Assembly: GCA_036381275.1 (NCBI GenBank)
Contig: DASVDC010000074.1
Location: 30,148-94,147, forward strand
Source: UBA7803 sp036381275
Lineage (GTDB): Bacteria; Pseudomonadota; Gammaproteobacteria; Pseudomonadales; Azotimanducaceae
DNA: 64,000 nt
Direction of reading: 5' to 3'
In this document: positions 41,852 to 51,312 of the stretch, piece by piece
Layout: each line of letters opens with the position of its first letter
Numbering within the stretch: the stretch's first letter is position 1
Position numbers and translations under genes: made by a program
The notes under the pieces: generated by a model
Database searches by the model: none
The model's input: the letters and a program-made list of their open reading frames with translations, nothing else
Told to the model about the DNA's origin: nothing

Positions 41852-44170
41852 GTGCGTAACCCAGGATGGGGCGGCGCCGCTACTTTGGCGTTCGCGGTTT
41901 TGGTAGGGCAGGAGGCCGTCGCGCAGCGCGCGGGCGCGATCGAAGAGGTGGTGGTCACCGCGCAGAAGGTGAGCCAGAGCATCAACGACGTCGGCATGTC
42001 CATCACCGCGTCGTCGGGCGAGCGGCTCGCCGAGCTCGGCGTCGAAGACACGGCGGACCTGGTCAAGATCGTACCCGGCTTCAACTTCACACCGACGCTG
42101 TACGGCACGCCGGTGTACAGCATTCGCGGCGTCGGCTTTCTCGAGACCACGTTGAGCGCCGGTCCTACGGTGAGCGTCTACGCCGACGAGGTGCCGATGC
42201 CGTTCACCGCAATGACCCGCGGAACGACCCTCGACATCGAGCGGGTGGAGATCATGAAAGGGCCGCAGGGAACGCTCTACGGCCAGAACTCCACCGGCGG
42301 TGCGATCAACTACATCGCCGGCAAGCCCACCGAGCAGTTCGAGGCGAGCGTCGACGCGAGCTACGGCCGGTTCGACGAGCGCGAGATCGAGGCGGTGATC
42401 AGCGGCCCGCTGGCAGAGACCCTGGCCGGCCGGCTCGCGGTCGGTTACACGAAGAGCGACGGCTGGCAGGAGAGCTACACGCGCGAGAACGACGCCCTCG
42501 GCGCCGAGGACCTGCTGAATGCGCGTGCGACCCTCGAGTGGGATCCGAGCGAGCGGCTGCGCGCGCGGCTCACCTTGAGCGGCTGGAGGGACCAATCGGA
42601 AAGCGTCGCGCCACAGTTCTTCGGCATCATCCCGCGCAGCGCCGACAGCACGGCTACGCTGCCTCCCGGCTTCGTGAACTATCCGCCGGCGCCGCGCAAC
42701 GCGCGTGACGTCGACTGGAATCCCGAGCACGACTACAGCCGTGACAACCGGATGTACGCGGGCGCGCTGCGCGTCGAGTACGATCTGACGCCGGACGTGA
42801 CGCTGACGTCGCTCACCAGCTATCAGGACTTCGACCGGGATCAGCTCCTCGAAGGCGACGGGACGTCGTTCGAGAACTACTTCAGCATCCAGGGGGGATT
42901 CATCAAGAGCTGGTATCAGGAGCTGCGTCTTTCCGGCAGCGTCGCCGAGCAGGGCAACTGGATCGTGGGTGCGAACTATTCCGAGGACAACACCTTCGAT
43001 ACGTTCCATCAGTTCTACGCCGACTCGACCAGCGCGACCGTGCTCGGCGTGTTCGGCCCGGACTCGGCGCCGGAGACGCACCAGGACATCACGACCTGGG
43101 CGGTGTTCGGCAACGTCGAGTATCCGCTGCGCGACGACCTGATCGTTCAGGTGGGACTGCGCTACACCGATTCCGACCGCGACTTCAAAGGCTGCAGCCG
43201 GGACGTCGCCGGCGCGCCGAATCCGGGCTGGGGCGGCCAGTCGGAGGCGATCCAGACGCTGTTGCGGTCGCTCGCGGGTCTGTCCGGCTTCACGCCGGTG
43301 CCGGACGGCGGCTGCGGCACGATGGGGCCGCCGCCCACCTACATCCCGGGGATGGTCTACGACAACCTGCAGGAGGACAACGTCTCCTGGCGCGTCAACG
43401 TGAACTGGTATCCCGTGCCGGAGACGATGCTCTACGCGAACGTGAGCCAGGGCTACAAGGCGGGCTCGTTCCCGACCCTCGCGATCGCGCTGTCGAACCA
43501 GTTCGAGCCGGTGACCCAGGAGAAGCTGCTCGCCTACGAGACCGGCGTCAAGTCGACGCTGTTCGACGGCACGCTGCAGTTGAACGGGGCCGTGTTCTAC
43601 TACGACTACGAGGACAAGCAGATTCTCGGCGACGTGCCCGATCCGGTGTTCGGGCCGCTCCCGGCACTGGTCAACGTGCCGAAGTCGCGCGTCTACGGCG
43701 GTGAGCTCGCGGCGCAGTGGGCGCCGGTGGACGGCCTTCGCATCACTCCGTCGATCAGCTACCAGAACTCGAAGATCAAAGGCGAGTTCGTCGACTTCGA
43801 CTTCCTCGGTCGGGAGGCCGACTTCGGCGGTGAGCCGTTCCCGGCGGCGCCGGAGCTGCAGGCCGACCTGGACGTCTCGTACACCTGGAATCTGCCGACC
43901 GGCTGGTCGGCGTTCGTCGGCGCCCACGCCAACTACCAGGACGAGACCTACGCGTCGTTCGGCGAGTTCGACATCCTGAAGCAGGATTCCTACACGCTGG
44001 TCGACCTGCGCGCCGGCCTCGAGCGCGACGAATGGAAGGTGACGCTGTGGGGCCGCAACGTGACCGACGAGTACTACTGGACGAACGTCTCGTTCGCCGC
44101 GGACTCGATGGTGCGCTTCACGGGCATGCCGGCGACATACGGCGTGAGCGTGAACTACCGCTTCCAGTAA
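41852..44170 (+). CDS. TonB-dependent outer-membrane receptor
   Basis: 772 residues. GTG 41852 has AAGGAGA upstream. Signal peptide ends at VAQ-RA, followed by the TonB box EEVVVTAQK (~31-39), a plug (SIRGVGF, ERVEIMKGPQGTLYGQNSTGGAINYI) and a 22-strand-type barrel ending YGVSVNYRFQ. This group is common in Steroidobacter, sphingomonads and relatives, and is often linked to uptake of siderophores, sterols, aromatics or glycans. The neighbourhood does not indicate the ligand. A TonB2-type energy system is encoded 10 kb downstream. Confidence 0.94.
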   Translation: MRNPGWGGAATLAFAVLVGQEAVAQRAGAIEEVVVTAQKVSQSINDVGMSITASSGERLAELGVEDTADLVKIVPGFNFTPTLYGTPVYSIRGVGFLETTLSAGPTVSVYADEVPMPFTAMTRGTTLDIERVEIMKGPQGTLYGQNSTGGAINYIAGKPTEQFEASVDASYGRFDEREIEAVISGPLAETLAGRLAVGYTKSDGWQESYTRENDALGAEDLLNARATLEWDPSERLRARLTLSGWRDQSESVAPQFFGIIPRSADSTATLPPGFVNYPPAPRNARDVDWNPEHDYSRDNRMYAGALRVEYDLTPDVTLTSLTSYQDFDRDQLLEGDGTSFENYFSIQGGFIKSWYQELRLSGSVAEQGNWIVGANYSEDNTFDTFHQFYADSTSATVLGVFGPDSAPETHQDITTWAVFGNVEYPLRDDLIVQVGLRYTDSDRDFKGCSRDVAGAPNPGWGGQSEAIQTLLRSLAGLSGFTPVPDGGCGTMGPPPTYIPGMVYDNLQEDNVSWRVNVNWYPVPETMLYANVSQGYKAGSFPTLAIALSNQFEPVTQEKLLAYETGVKSTLFDGTLQLNGAVFYYDYEDKQILGDVPDPVFGPLPALVNVPKSRVYGGELAAQWAPVDGLRITPSISYQNSKIKGEFVDFDFLGREADFGGEPFPAAPELQADLDVSYTWNLPTGWSAFVGAHANYQDETYASFGEFDILKQDSYTLVDLRAGLERDEWKVTLWGRNVTDEYYWTNVSFAADSMVRFTGMPATYGVSVNYRFQ

Positions 44171-44182
44171 CGCTGCCGGCGC

Positions 44183-44267
44183 TGTAGGAGCGATCTCCAG
44201 ATCGCGATCAGGGGCGAACCGAAGGTTCGCCTGAGGTGAGGCTTCGCTCGCCCGAGATCGCTCCTGC
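44183..44267. repeat. GTAGGAGCGATC-type REP palindrome
   Basis: Left arm TGTAGGAGCGATCTCCAGAT (44183 on) and right arm GAGATCGCTCCTGCA (44253-44267), with an inner hairpin GGCGAACC/GGTTCGCC. Lies between the convergent ends of the receptor and epimerase genes. Confidence 0.88.
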
Positions 44268-44275
44268 ACTTTTGC

Positions 44276-44335
44276 TGTGGGAGCGGCCTCCGGCCGCGAA
44301 TCGACAGGCGTTTGCGGCCGGAGGCCGCTCCCACA
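44276..44335. repeat. GTGGGAGCGGCC-type REP palindrome
   Basis: Arms TGTGGGAGCGGCCTCCGG... (44276-44300) and TTTGCGGCCGGAGGCCGC... (44311-44335), one or two mismatches, 10-nt loop. Follows the other REP subtype by 8 bp, so the two subtypes form a pair between convergent genes where they may act as a bidirectional terminator. Confidence 0.94.
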
Positions 44336-44349
44336 AGCAAGATCGTTTT

Positions 44350-45324
44350 CTACCGTCCGAGCTCCGCCAGGATCGCGTCTTCGGCCGCGAAATCGTATCT
44401 GTACAGCCCGCGGCCTTCGCGGTCGTACCACGCCCAGCTATCCCGATAGCCGTCCTCGATGCCGAACCGCGGCTTCCAGTCGATGTCGGCGAGCGCCGCG
44501 TCGATCGACATGAACGCGCTGCCGACGATCGCCTCGCCCCAGTGCATCACCGGCGGGTGGCGCCGGGCGATCTCCTGCGGCACGTTGACGATCTCCGCGC
44601 GGGTGCCGAGCGCGCGGGCGATCAGGTGCACCACGCCGACCACGGTGGTGATCTCGGCGCCGCCCACGTTGTAGGCGCGGCCGAGCACGCGTTCGTTGCC
44701 GATCAGCGCGACCATCAGCCGGGCGACGTCGTTGATGTGGATGAGCTGCAGCGCGCCGAAGCCGTCGCCCGGTACCAGGATCGGCCGCCCGGCCTCGAGC
44801 CGCGCGAAGAACCACGGGTCTCGGGTCGGCTGCGGGCTGCGCGGCCCGAGCGTGTGGCCGACCCGGAGGCACGTGGCCGGGAAGCCTTCGCGCTCCCAGA
44901 GCCCGAGCAGATAGTCTTCGCACTGCACCTTGCCGACCCCGTAGGCCTTGCGCGGGTCGTCGTCGTCCGGCGCGTGCCGGCGGAAGTCCTCGCGGATCGG
45001 CAGCACGAAGCTGCGCCGGTAGACGGCCTGAGAGCTGGTGAACACGTAGTGGCGGATCCGGCCGCGGAACAGCTCGACCAGCGGCTCGACGTCGCTCGGC
45101 CGGTACGCGGTGTGATCGAAGATCACGTCGAACGAATCGCGCTCGGCGGCGAGCGCCGCGGTCAGCGCGCCCGGCTGGCGGCGGTCGGCGTGGATGCGCC
45201 GCACCCCGTCCGGCAGCGGCGCTTCGTGGCTGTTGATCACCGTCACCTGGTGCCCGGCGGCGGCGAGCTCCCGTACCAGATCCAGCCCGATGTAGCGGTT
45301 TCCCCCGGTCACCAGTACCCGCAT
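44350..45324 (-). CDS. NAD-dependent epimerase/dehydratase (extended SDR)
   Basis: 324 residues. N-terminal Rossmann motif VLVTGGNRYIGLDLVREL (~3-20); catalytic region with Ser in YVFTSSQAVYRR and a YGVGK in place of the usual YxxxK (KAYGVGKVQCEDYL). The C-terminal part resembles isoflavone-reductase/chloroplast-RNA-binding-type SDRs (LIHINDVARLMV, YNVGGAEITT). ATG 45324 follows GGAGGAGCGCCC. Divergent from the UvrA gene. The sugar or other substrate is unknown. Confidence 0.86.
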   Translation of the reverse strand: MRVLVTGGNRYIGLDLVRELAAAGHQVTVINSHEAPLPDGVRRIHADRRQPGALTAALAAERDSFDVIFDHTAYRPSDVEPLVELFRGRIRHYVFTSSQAVYRRSFVLPIREDFRRHAPDDDDPRKAYGVGKVQCEDYLLGLWEREGFPATCLRVGHTLGPRSPQPTRDPWFFARLEAGRPILVPGDGFGALQLIHINDVARLMVALIGNERVLGRAYNVGGAEITTVVGVVHLIARALGTRAEIVNVPQEIARRHPPVMHWGEAIVGSAFMSIDAALADIDWKPRFGIEDGYRDSWAWYDREGRGLYRYDFAAEDAILAELGR

Positions 45325-45427
45325 GGGCGCTCCTCCGATCGCATCTGCCGGGCCACTGTACGCGATCAGGGGCCAGAGGCGTACCCGCCGGGGCATCGAG
45401 CAGGTAAGATGGCGGGCGCACACCCCT

Positions 45428-48400
45428 ATGAAGAACCGGCCAACTCCCTCCGCGCGCGCCGGCGACGCGATCCGCATCCGCGGCGCGCGGCAGAACAATC
45501 TGAAGAACCTCGACCTGGATCTGCCGCTCGGCGAGCTGATCGTCGTCACCGGTGTCAGCGGCTCGGGGAAGTCGTCGCTCGCGTTCGATACCGTCTACTC
45601 GGAGGGCCAGCGCCGCTACGTCGAGACGTTCTCGCCGTATGCGCGGCAGTTCCTCGACCGGATGGACAAGCCGCAGGCCGATGCGATCGACGGCATCCCG
45701 CCCGCGATCGCGATCGACCAGACCAACCCGGTGCGCACCTCGCGCTCCACCGTCGGCACGATGACCGAGCTGAACGACCATCTGAAGCTGCTGTTCGCGC
45801 GCGCGGCCGTGCTCTACTGCGAGTGCTGCGGCCGGCCGGTCCGGCGCGATTCGCCGCAGACCATCTGGCAGGCGCTCGAAGCACGCTGGCTCGCCGCGGG
45901 TGAGACGCCCCGGGTCGCAATTACCTTTCCGGTGACCGTTCCCGAGAGCTTCACCGCGGAAGAGGTCGAGCGCCATCTGGTGCAACAGGGCTATACGCGC
46001 TTCGAGCGCAACGGCGCCCGGATCGATGTCGTGCAGGATCGGCTGAGGCTCGCGCCCGATCAGCGCGCCCGGGTCGTCGAGGACCTCGAGGCGGCGTTGA
46101 AATTCGGTGCCGGCCGGGTCGCGGTGCGCACGCTCGATGCACCGGAGACCGTGCTGCGCTTCTCGTCCGCGCTGCACTGTGCCGAGTGCGACCGCGCGTA
46201 CTCCGAGCCGATCCCGAACAGCTTCTCGTTCAACTCGCCGGTGGGCGCGTGCGAGACCTGCCGCGGCTTCGGCCGCACCATCGGCATCGACTACCGGCTC
46301 GCGATTCCGGATGCGGACAAGACCCTCGCCGAAGGCGCGGTGAAGCCGTTCCAGAGCAAGAGCTATCGCGAGTGCCAGGACGATCTGCTGCGCTTCGCAC
46401 GAAAGCGCGGCGTGCGCGTCGATGTGCCGTGGGCCGACCTCAGCGACGCAGAACGGGATTGGGTGATCGAGGGCGAAGGCTCCTGGAGCGAGCGCAAGTG
46501 GTACGGCGTGAAGCGCTTCTTCGCCTGGCTGGAAGGCCGCGCCTACAGGATGCACATCCGCGTGCTGCTGTCGAAGTACCGCTCGTACGACCTGTGCCCG
46601 GCGTGCCGGGGTGCGCGGTTGAAGCCGGAGTCGCTGCTGTGGCGCCTCGGCACTCTCGAGGACGCCGCCGCGGTGATCGCGCCGGAAGCGCGGTTCCGGC
46701 CTCGGAACCTCACCGTCGACGACGCGACGTTCGCATCGCTCCCGGGCCTCACGCTCCACGACGTGATGATGCTGCCGCTCGAGCGGGCGCTGCGCTTCGT
46801 CGAGTCGCAGCAGCGGAGCCTGCCGGCGGCGGGCCCGACGGCCGCGGCGACCGAGCTGGTGCTCGGCGAGATCCGCACGCGGCTCGGCTATCTGAACGAG
46901 GTCGGTCTCGGTTACCTCACGCTGGACCGCCAGTCGCGTACGCTGTCCGGCGGCGAGGTGCAGCGGATCAACCTGACCACGGCGCTCGGCACGTCGCTGG
47001 TCAACACGCTGTTCGTGCTCGACGAGCCGAGCATCGGCCTGCACGCCCGGGACATGGGCCGGGTGACCGACGTCCTTCACAAGCTGCGCGACGCGGGCAA
47101 CACGCTGCTCGTGGTGGAGCACGACGCCGACGTGATGCGCGCGGCCGACCGGATCGTCGATCTCGGCCCCGGGCCGGGGCGTGACGGCGGGCGCGTGGTG
47201 TTCAACGGCCCGCCGGCGCGGCTGCTCGAGCAGCGCGATTCGCTCACCGGCGCCTACCTGCGCGGCGAGCTGCGGATCGGCCGCAAGCAACGCGGAAATC
47301 CCGGGCCGGAGGGGCAGGGCTGGCTCGTCGTCGAGGGCGCCGCGGAGCACAACCTGAAGGACATCGACGTACGCATCCCGCTCGGACGCCTCGTCTGCAT
47401 CACCGGCGTCAGCGGCTCCGGCAAGTCGACGCTGGTGCAGGACGTGCTGTACAACGGGCTCGCGAAGCTGAAGGGCACCCCGAAGGATCCGCCGGGCCGA
47501 CACCGCCGCATCACCGGCGCCGACGCAATCGATCAGGTCGTGCTGGTGGACCAGTCGCCGATCGGCAAGACGACGCGCTCCAATCCGGCGAGCTTCGTCG
47601 GCGCGCTCGAGCCGATCCGCAAACTGTTCGCGGCGGAGCCGCTCGCCCGCGAGCGCGGTTACACGGCCGGCACCTTCAGCTTCAACTCCGGCAACGGTCG
47701 CTGCCCGGTGTGCGCGGGCAACGGTTTCGAGCACGTCGAGATGCAGTTCCTCTCCGACGTCTACCTGCGCTGCAGCGAGTGCAACGGCACGCGCTACCGC
47801 CCCGAGGTGCTCGAGGTCCGCCTGGCCCCGCCGGGCGGGCACGACACGGAGCCCAAGTCGATCGCGGACGTGCTGGAGATGACGGTGGCGGAGGCGCTGA
47901 CGTTCTTCTACGACGAGCCGGACGTGGTGCGGCGCCTCGAGCCGCTCGTCGCGGTCGGGCTCGACTACCTGACGCTCGGCCAGCCGGTGCCGACACTCTC
48001 GGGCGGCGAGGCGCAGCGGTTGAAGCTCGCGAGTCACCTCGCCGAGGTGCGTCCGCAGACAAGCGCACGAACACGTTCGCGCGCCCGTTCGGGAACCCGT
48101 TCGGGGACGCTGTTCCTCTTCGACGAGCCGACCACCGGGCTGCACTTCGCCGACATCGCGAAGCTCCTCGCGGCGCTCGAGCGGCTCTGCGCCGAAGGAC
48201 ATTCGGTGGTGCTTATCGAGCATCAGCTCGATCTGATCGACGCGGCGGATTGGGTGATCGATCTCGGTCCGGAAGGCGGCGACGCCGGCGGTGAGGTGGT
48301 CGCCTGCGGCACGCCGGACGAGATCGTGCGCGTGCCCGAGAGCCGCACCGGGCAGGCGCTGCTCGCGCACCGCGCGGCGCTCGCCGACCCGAAGCGGCTG

Positions 48401-51211
48401 CGGCGCCGGGCCCTGCGCCGCGCCGCGGGCGTGCGTGAGGAGTCGCCCGCCTACGCGCGCGCGGGCTCCCGGCCGCCGAAGGCCGTGCCGCGACGCCGGC
48501 CGTCGATCGAGATCGTGCACGCGCGTGAGCACAACCTGCGCAACATCGACGTCACCATTCCGCGCGACAAGCTCACGGTGATCACCGGCGTCAGCGGCAG
48601 CGGCAAGAGCACCGTCGCGTTCGACATCCTGTTCTCGGAAGGCCAGCGCCGCTACCTCGAGTCGCTGAACGCCTACGCGAGGCAGTTCGTCGAGCCCGCG
48701 TCGCGGGCTGACGTCGATGCCGTCTACGGCATCCCGCCGACCGTCGCGATCGAGCAGCGCACCAGCCGCGGCGGCCGCAAGAGCACGGTGGCGACGCTCA
48801 CCGAGATCCATCATTTCCTGCGCCTCTTGTTCGTGAAGCTCGGCGAGCAGCACTGCCCGGACTGCGGTGTCGCGATCCACGCCCAGCGGCCCGAGCAGAT
48901 CGTCGCGACGCTGATGACCCGCTACCGCGGTCGCCGGATCCGTCTGCTCGCGCCGCTGGTGATCGGGCGCAAGGGCTACTACACGGAGCTCGCCGAATGG
49001 GCAGAGAGCAAGGGCTACCCGACGCTGCGGGTGGACGGCGTCGACACGCCGACCGACGCCTGGCCGCGGCTCGACCGATTCCGCGAGCACGACATCGAGC
49101 TGCCGGTGGACGAGCTCGTCGTCGCGCCGAAGGCCGAGGCGGAGCTGGATGCGGCGGTGCGCCGGGCGCTCGGCTTCGGGCGCAACATGCTGCGCGTGGT
49201 GGCCGGCAACGGGTCGGCCGGCGAGCTGTACTCGGCCGAGCGCGCGTGCCCGAGTTGCGGGCGGAGCTTCGAGCCGCTGGACCCGCGGCTGTTCTCGTAC
49301 AACTCCCGCTACGGCTGGTGCACCGCCTGCTACGGCACGGGCCTGGTGCTGGAAGGGTTCGACGAGGAGCAGAGCGGTGAGGAAGACGTCTGGCTCGACC
49401 CGGCGGAGAGCGCGAACGGCCGGAGCAACGCCGGGCGTGCCGCCCGCGGTCGTGCCGCCGGGCCGGCGAGCGACGTCGAGCCGGCCACCTGCCCGGCCTG
49501 CGCCGGCACGCGGCTCCGGCCGGAGGCGAACGCGGTGTACTTCCGAGGCCGGTCGATCGCAGGCCTCGGCGCGCTGTCGATCCGCGAGGCACTCGAGTGG
49601 TTCGAGCGCCTGCGGCTCGAGGGGCGCGAGCAGAGCATCGCCCGCGACGTGCTGCCGGAGCTGGTGAATCGGCTGCGGTTTCTCGACCTGGTCGGTCTCG
49701 GCTACCTGCAGATCGACCGGGCCGCGCCGACCCTGTCGGGCGGTGAAGCGCAGCGCATCCGCCTCGCCGCGCAGCTCGGTTCGAACCTGCGCGGCGTCTG
49801 CTACGTGCTCGACGAGCCGACCATCGGCCTGCACCCGCGGGACAACGCGCTGCTGCTCGACACCATCGGTGCGCTCACGCAGAAGGGCAACACCGTGGTC
49901 GTGGTCGAGCACGACGAGGACACCATCCGCCGCGCCGAGCACGTGATCGACCTCGGGCCCGGCGCCGGCGTGCACGGCGGCGAGGGGGTGGTGAGCGGCT
50001 CGCTCTCGAAACTGATGCGTACCCGGCGTTCGGTCACCGGCCGCGTGCTCGCGTCACCGCCGCGTCATCCGATCCTGCCGCGGCGGCCGACGGTCGTTCC
50101 CCGAACGGCGAACGGCCGCCGCGGCAACGGTGCGGACGACACGCCGCTTCTGGTGGTGCGCGGTGCCGCGCGCCACAACCTGAAGCACATCGACGTGACG
50201 CTGCCGCTCCGGCGGCTGGTGTGCGTGACCGGCGTCAGCGGTAGCGGTAAGAGCACGCTGGTGCGGCAGGTGCTGCGCGACAACCTGAAGCGCCTGCTCG
50301 AAGGCAAGGTGCGCCGAGGGCGCGGGAAGACGCGAGCGGCTCCCGCACTGGTCGGCTGCGATGCGATCGACGGATGGGAGCAGATCGACCGGGTGCTCGA
50401 GGTCGACCAGACGCCGATCGGCAAGACGCCGCGTTCCTGTCCCGCGACCTACGTCGGCATCTGGGACGAGGTGCGGCGGCTGTTCGCGCTGACCACCGAA
50501 GCGACGCTGCGCGGCTACGACGCCGGGCGGTTCTCGTTCAACGTCGCGGGCGGGCGCTGCGACGCCTGCGAGGGACAGGGCCTGAAGCGCATCGAGATGA
50601 GCTTCCTGCCCGACGTGCGGGTGCCGTGCGAGCGCTGCAACGGCGCGCGCTTCAATCGCGAAACTCTCGAGGTTCGCTACCGCGGCAAGAACATCGGGGA
50701 AGTGCTGGCGATGACCGTGGACGAGGCGTGCGCGTTCTTCGACGCGCACCCGAAGATCCGCCATCCGCTGCAGCTCCTCGCCGACGTCGGCCTCGGCTAC
50801 CTCACGCTCGGCCAGCCGAGCCCGACGCTCTCCGGCGGCGAGGCGCAGCGGGTGAAGCTCGTGACGGAGCTCGCGAAGGCGCGCCCGGCGGCGCTGCGCG
50901 GCCGCGCGTCCGCCGAGCACGTGCTCTACGTGCTCGACGAGCCGACCATCGGCCTGCACATCGCCGACGTCGAGAAACTGACCCGGGTGCTGGATCGGCT
51001 CGTCGACGCGGGCCACAGCGTGGTCGTGATCGAGCACAACCTGGACGTGCTGGCCGAGGCGGACTGGCTGATCGACCTGGGACCCGAAGGCGGCGACGGC
51101 GGCGGGCGGATCGTCGCCGAGGGGCCGCCCGAGCAGGTCGCGAGGCGCAAGCGCCGCTCGCACACCGCGGAGGCGTTGCACCGCTTCCTCGCTGCGCGCG
51201 CCGCGGGCTGA
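45428..51211 (+). CDS. uvrA: double-length (tandem) UvrA-like excinuclease subunit
   Basis: 1927 residues, twice the usual UvrA. Each half has two ABC ATPase heads. Walker A copies GVSGSGKSS/T lie near residues 42, 660, 1054 and 1602; signatures LSGGEVQR or LSGGEAQR near 506, 857, 1436 and 1800. Zinc modules with CxxC pairs (CAEC...CETC, CPVC...CSEC; CPSC...CTAC, CDAC...CERC) occur in both halves. It resembles two UvrA monomers joined head to tail, so the usual dimer would form within one chain. UvrA finds DNA damage for UvrB. An Arg-rich insert (TSARTRSRARSGTRSG, ~879-894) and a Gly/Arg linker at ~1330-1352 are unusual. ATG 45428 is chosen at the onset of homology. Confidence 0.92.
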   Translation: MKNRPTPSARAGDAIRIRGARQNNLKNLDLDLPLGELIVVTGVSGSGKSSLAFDTVYSEGQRRYVETFSPYARQFLDRMDKPQADAIDGIPPAIAIDQTNPVRTSRSTVGTMTELNDHLKLLFARAAVLYCECCGRPVRRDSPQTIWQALEARWLAAGETPRVAITFPVTVPESFTAEEVERHLVQQGYTRFERNGARIDVVQDRLRLAPDQRARVVEDLEAALKFGAGRVAVRTLDAPETVLRFSSALHCAECDRAYSEPIPNSFSFNSPVGACETCRGFGRTIGIDYRLAIPDADKTLAEGAVKPFQSKSYRECQDDLLRFARKRGVRVDVPWADLSDAERDWVIEGEGSWSERKWYGVKRFFAWLEGRAYRMHIRVLLSKYRSYDLCPACRGARLKPESLLWRLGTLEDAAAVIAPEARFRPRNLTVDDATFASLPGLTLHDVMMLPLERALRFVESQQRSLPAAGPTAAATELVLGEIRTRLGYLNEVGLGYLTLDRQSRTLSGGEVQRINLTTALGTSLVNTLFVLDEPSIGLHARDMGRVTDVLHKLRDAGNTLLVVEHDADVMRAADRIVDLGPGPGRDGGRVVFNGPPARLLEQRDSLTGAYLRGELRIGRKQRGNPGPEGQGWLVVEGAAEHNLKDIDVRIPLGRLVCITGVSGSGKSTLVQDVLYNGLAKLKGTPKDPPGRHRRITGADAIDQVVLVDQSPIGKTTRSNPASFVGALEPIRKLFAAEPLARERGYTAGTFSFNSGNGRCPVCAGNGFEHVEMQFLSDVYLRCSECNGTRYRPEVLEVRLAPPGGHDTEPKSIADVLEMTVAEALTFFYDEPDVVRRLEPLVAVGLDYLTLGQPVPTLSGGEAQRLKLASHLAEVRPQTSARTRSRARSGTRSGTLFLFDEPTTGLHFADIAKLLAALERLCAEGHSVVLIEHQLDLIDAADWVIDLGPEGGDAGGEVVACGTPDEIVRVPESRTGQALLAHRAALADPKRLRRRALRRAAGVREESPAYARAGSRPPKAVPRRRPSIEIVHAREHNLRNIDVTIPRDKLTVITGVSGSGKSTVAFDILFSEGQRRYLESLNAYARQFVEPASRADVDAVYGIPPTVAIEQRTSRGGRKSTVATLTEIHHFLRLLFVKLGEQHCPDCGVAIHAQRPEQIVATLMTRYRGRRIRLLAPLVIGRKGYYTELAEWAESKGYPTLRVDGVDTPTDAWPRLDRFREHDIELPVDELVVAPKAEAELDAAVRRALGFGRNMLRVVAGNGSAGELYSAERACPSCGRSFEPLDPRLFSYNSRYGWCTACYGTGLVLEGFDEEQSGEEDVWLDPAESANGRSNAGRAARGRAAGPASDVEPATCPACAGTRLRPEANAVYFRGRSIAGLGALSIREALEWFERLRLEGREQSIARDVLPELVNRLRFLDLVGLGYLQIDRAAPTLSGGEAQRIRLAAQLGSNLRGVCYVLDEPTIGLHPRDNALLLDTIGALTQKGNTVVVVEHDEDTIRRAEHVIDLGPGAGVHGGEGVVSGSLSKLMRTRRSVTGRVLASPPRHPILPRRPTVVPRTANGRRGNGADDTPLLVVRGAARHNLKHIDVTLPLRRLVCVTGVSGSGKSTLVRQVLRDNLKRLLEGKVRRGRGKTRAAPALVGCDAIDGWEQIDRVLEVDQTPIGKTPRSCPATYVGIWDEVRRLFALTTEATLRGYDAGRFSFNVAGGRCDACEGQGLKRIEMSFLPDVRVPCERCNGARFNRETLEVRYRGKNIGEVLAMTVDEACAFFDAHPKIRHPLQLLADVGLGYLTLGQPSPTLSGGEAQRVKLVTELAKARPAALRGRASAEHVLYVLDEPTIGLHIADVEKLTRVLDRLVDAGHSVVVIEHNLDVLAEADWLIDLGPEGGDGGGRIVAEGPPEQVARRKRRSHTAEALHRFLAARAAG

Positions 51212-51240
51212 AGAAAAAGCGCTGAAGAGCATAGAAGAGC

Positions 51241-51303
51241 ACTGTGGGAGCGGCCTCTGGCCGCGAACTGCAGCGATTTGCGGCCGGAGGCCGCTCCCAC
51301 AGT
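51241..51303. repeat. REP palindrome between convergent uvrA and MFS genes
   Basis: 27-nt arms starting ACTGTGGGAGCGGCCTCTGG (51241-51267) and their complement (51277-51303), two mismatches, 9-nt loop. Placed between convergent genes, where it could act as a bidirectional terminator. Confidence 0.94.
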
Positions 51304-51312
51304 GGTCGTCGC

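Noticed and set aside
45352..45372. possible LexA box before uvrA (CTGTACGCGATCAGG)
   Set aside because: It lacks the ACAG half of CTGT-N8-ACAG; spacing and symmetry do not fit.
44438..49975. very long minus-strand open frame opposite uvrA
   Set aside because: Same GC artefact; the only real homology in it is the epimerase, which is read in a different minus frame from its own ATG.
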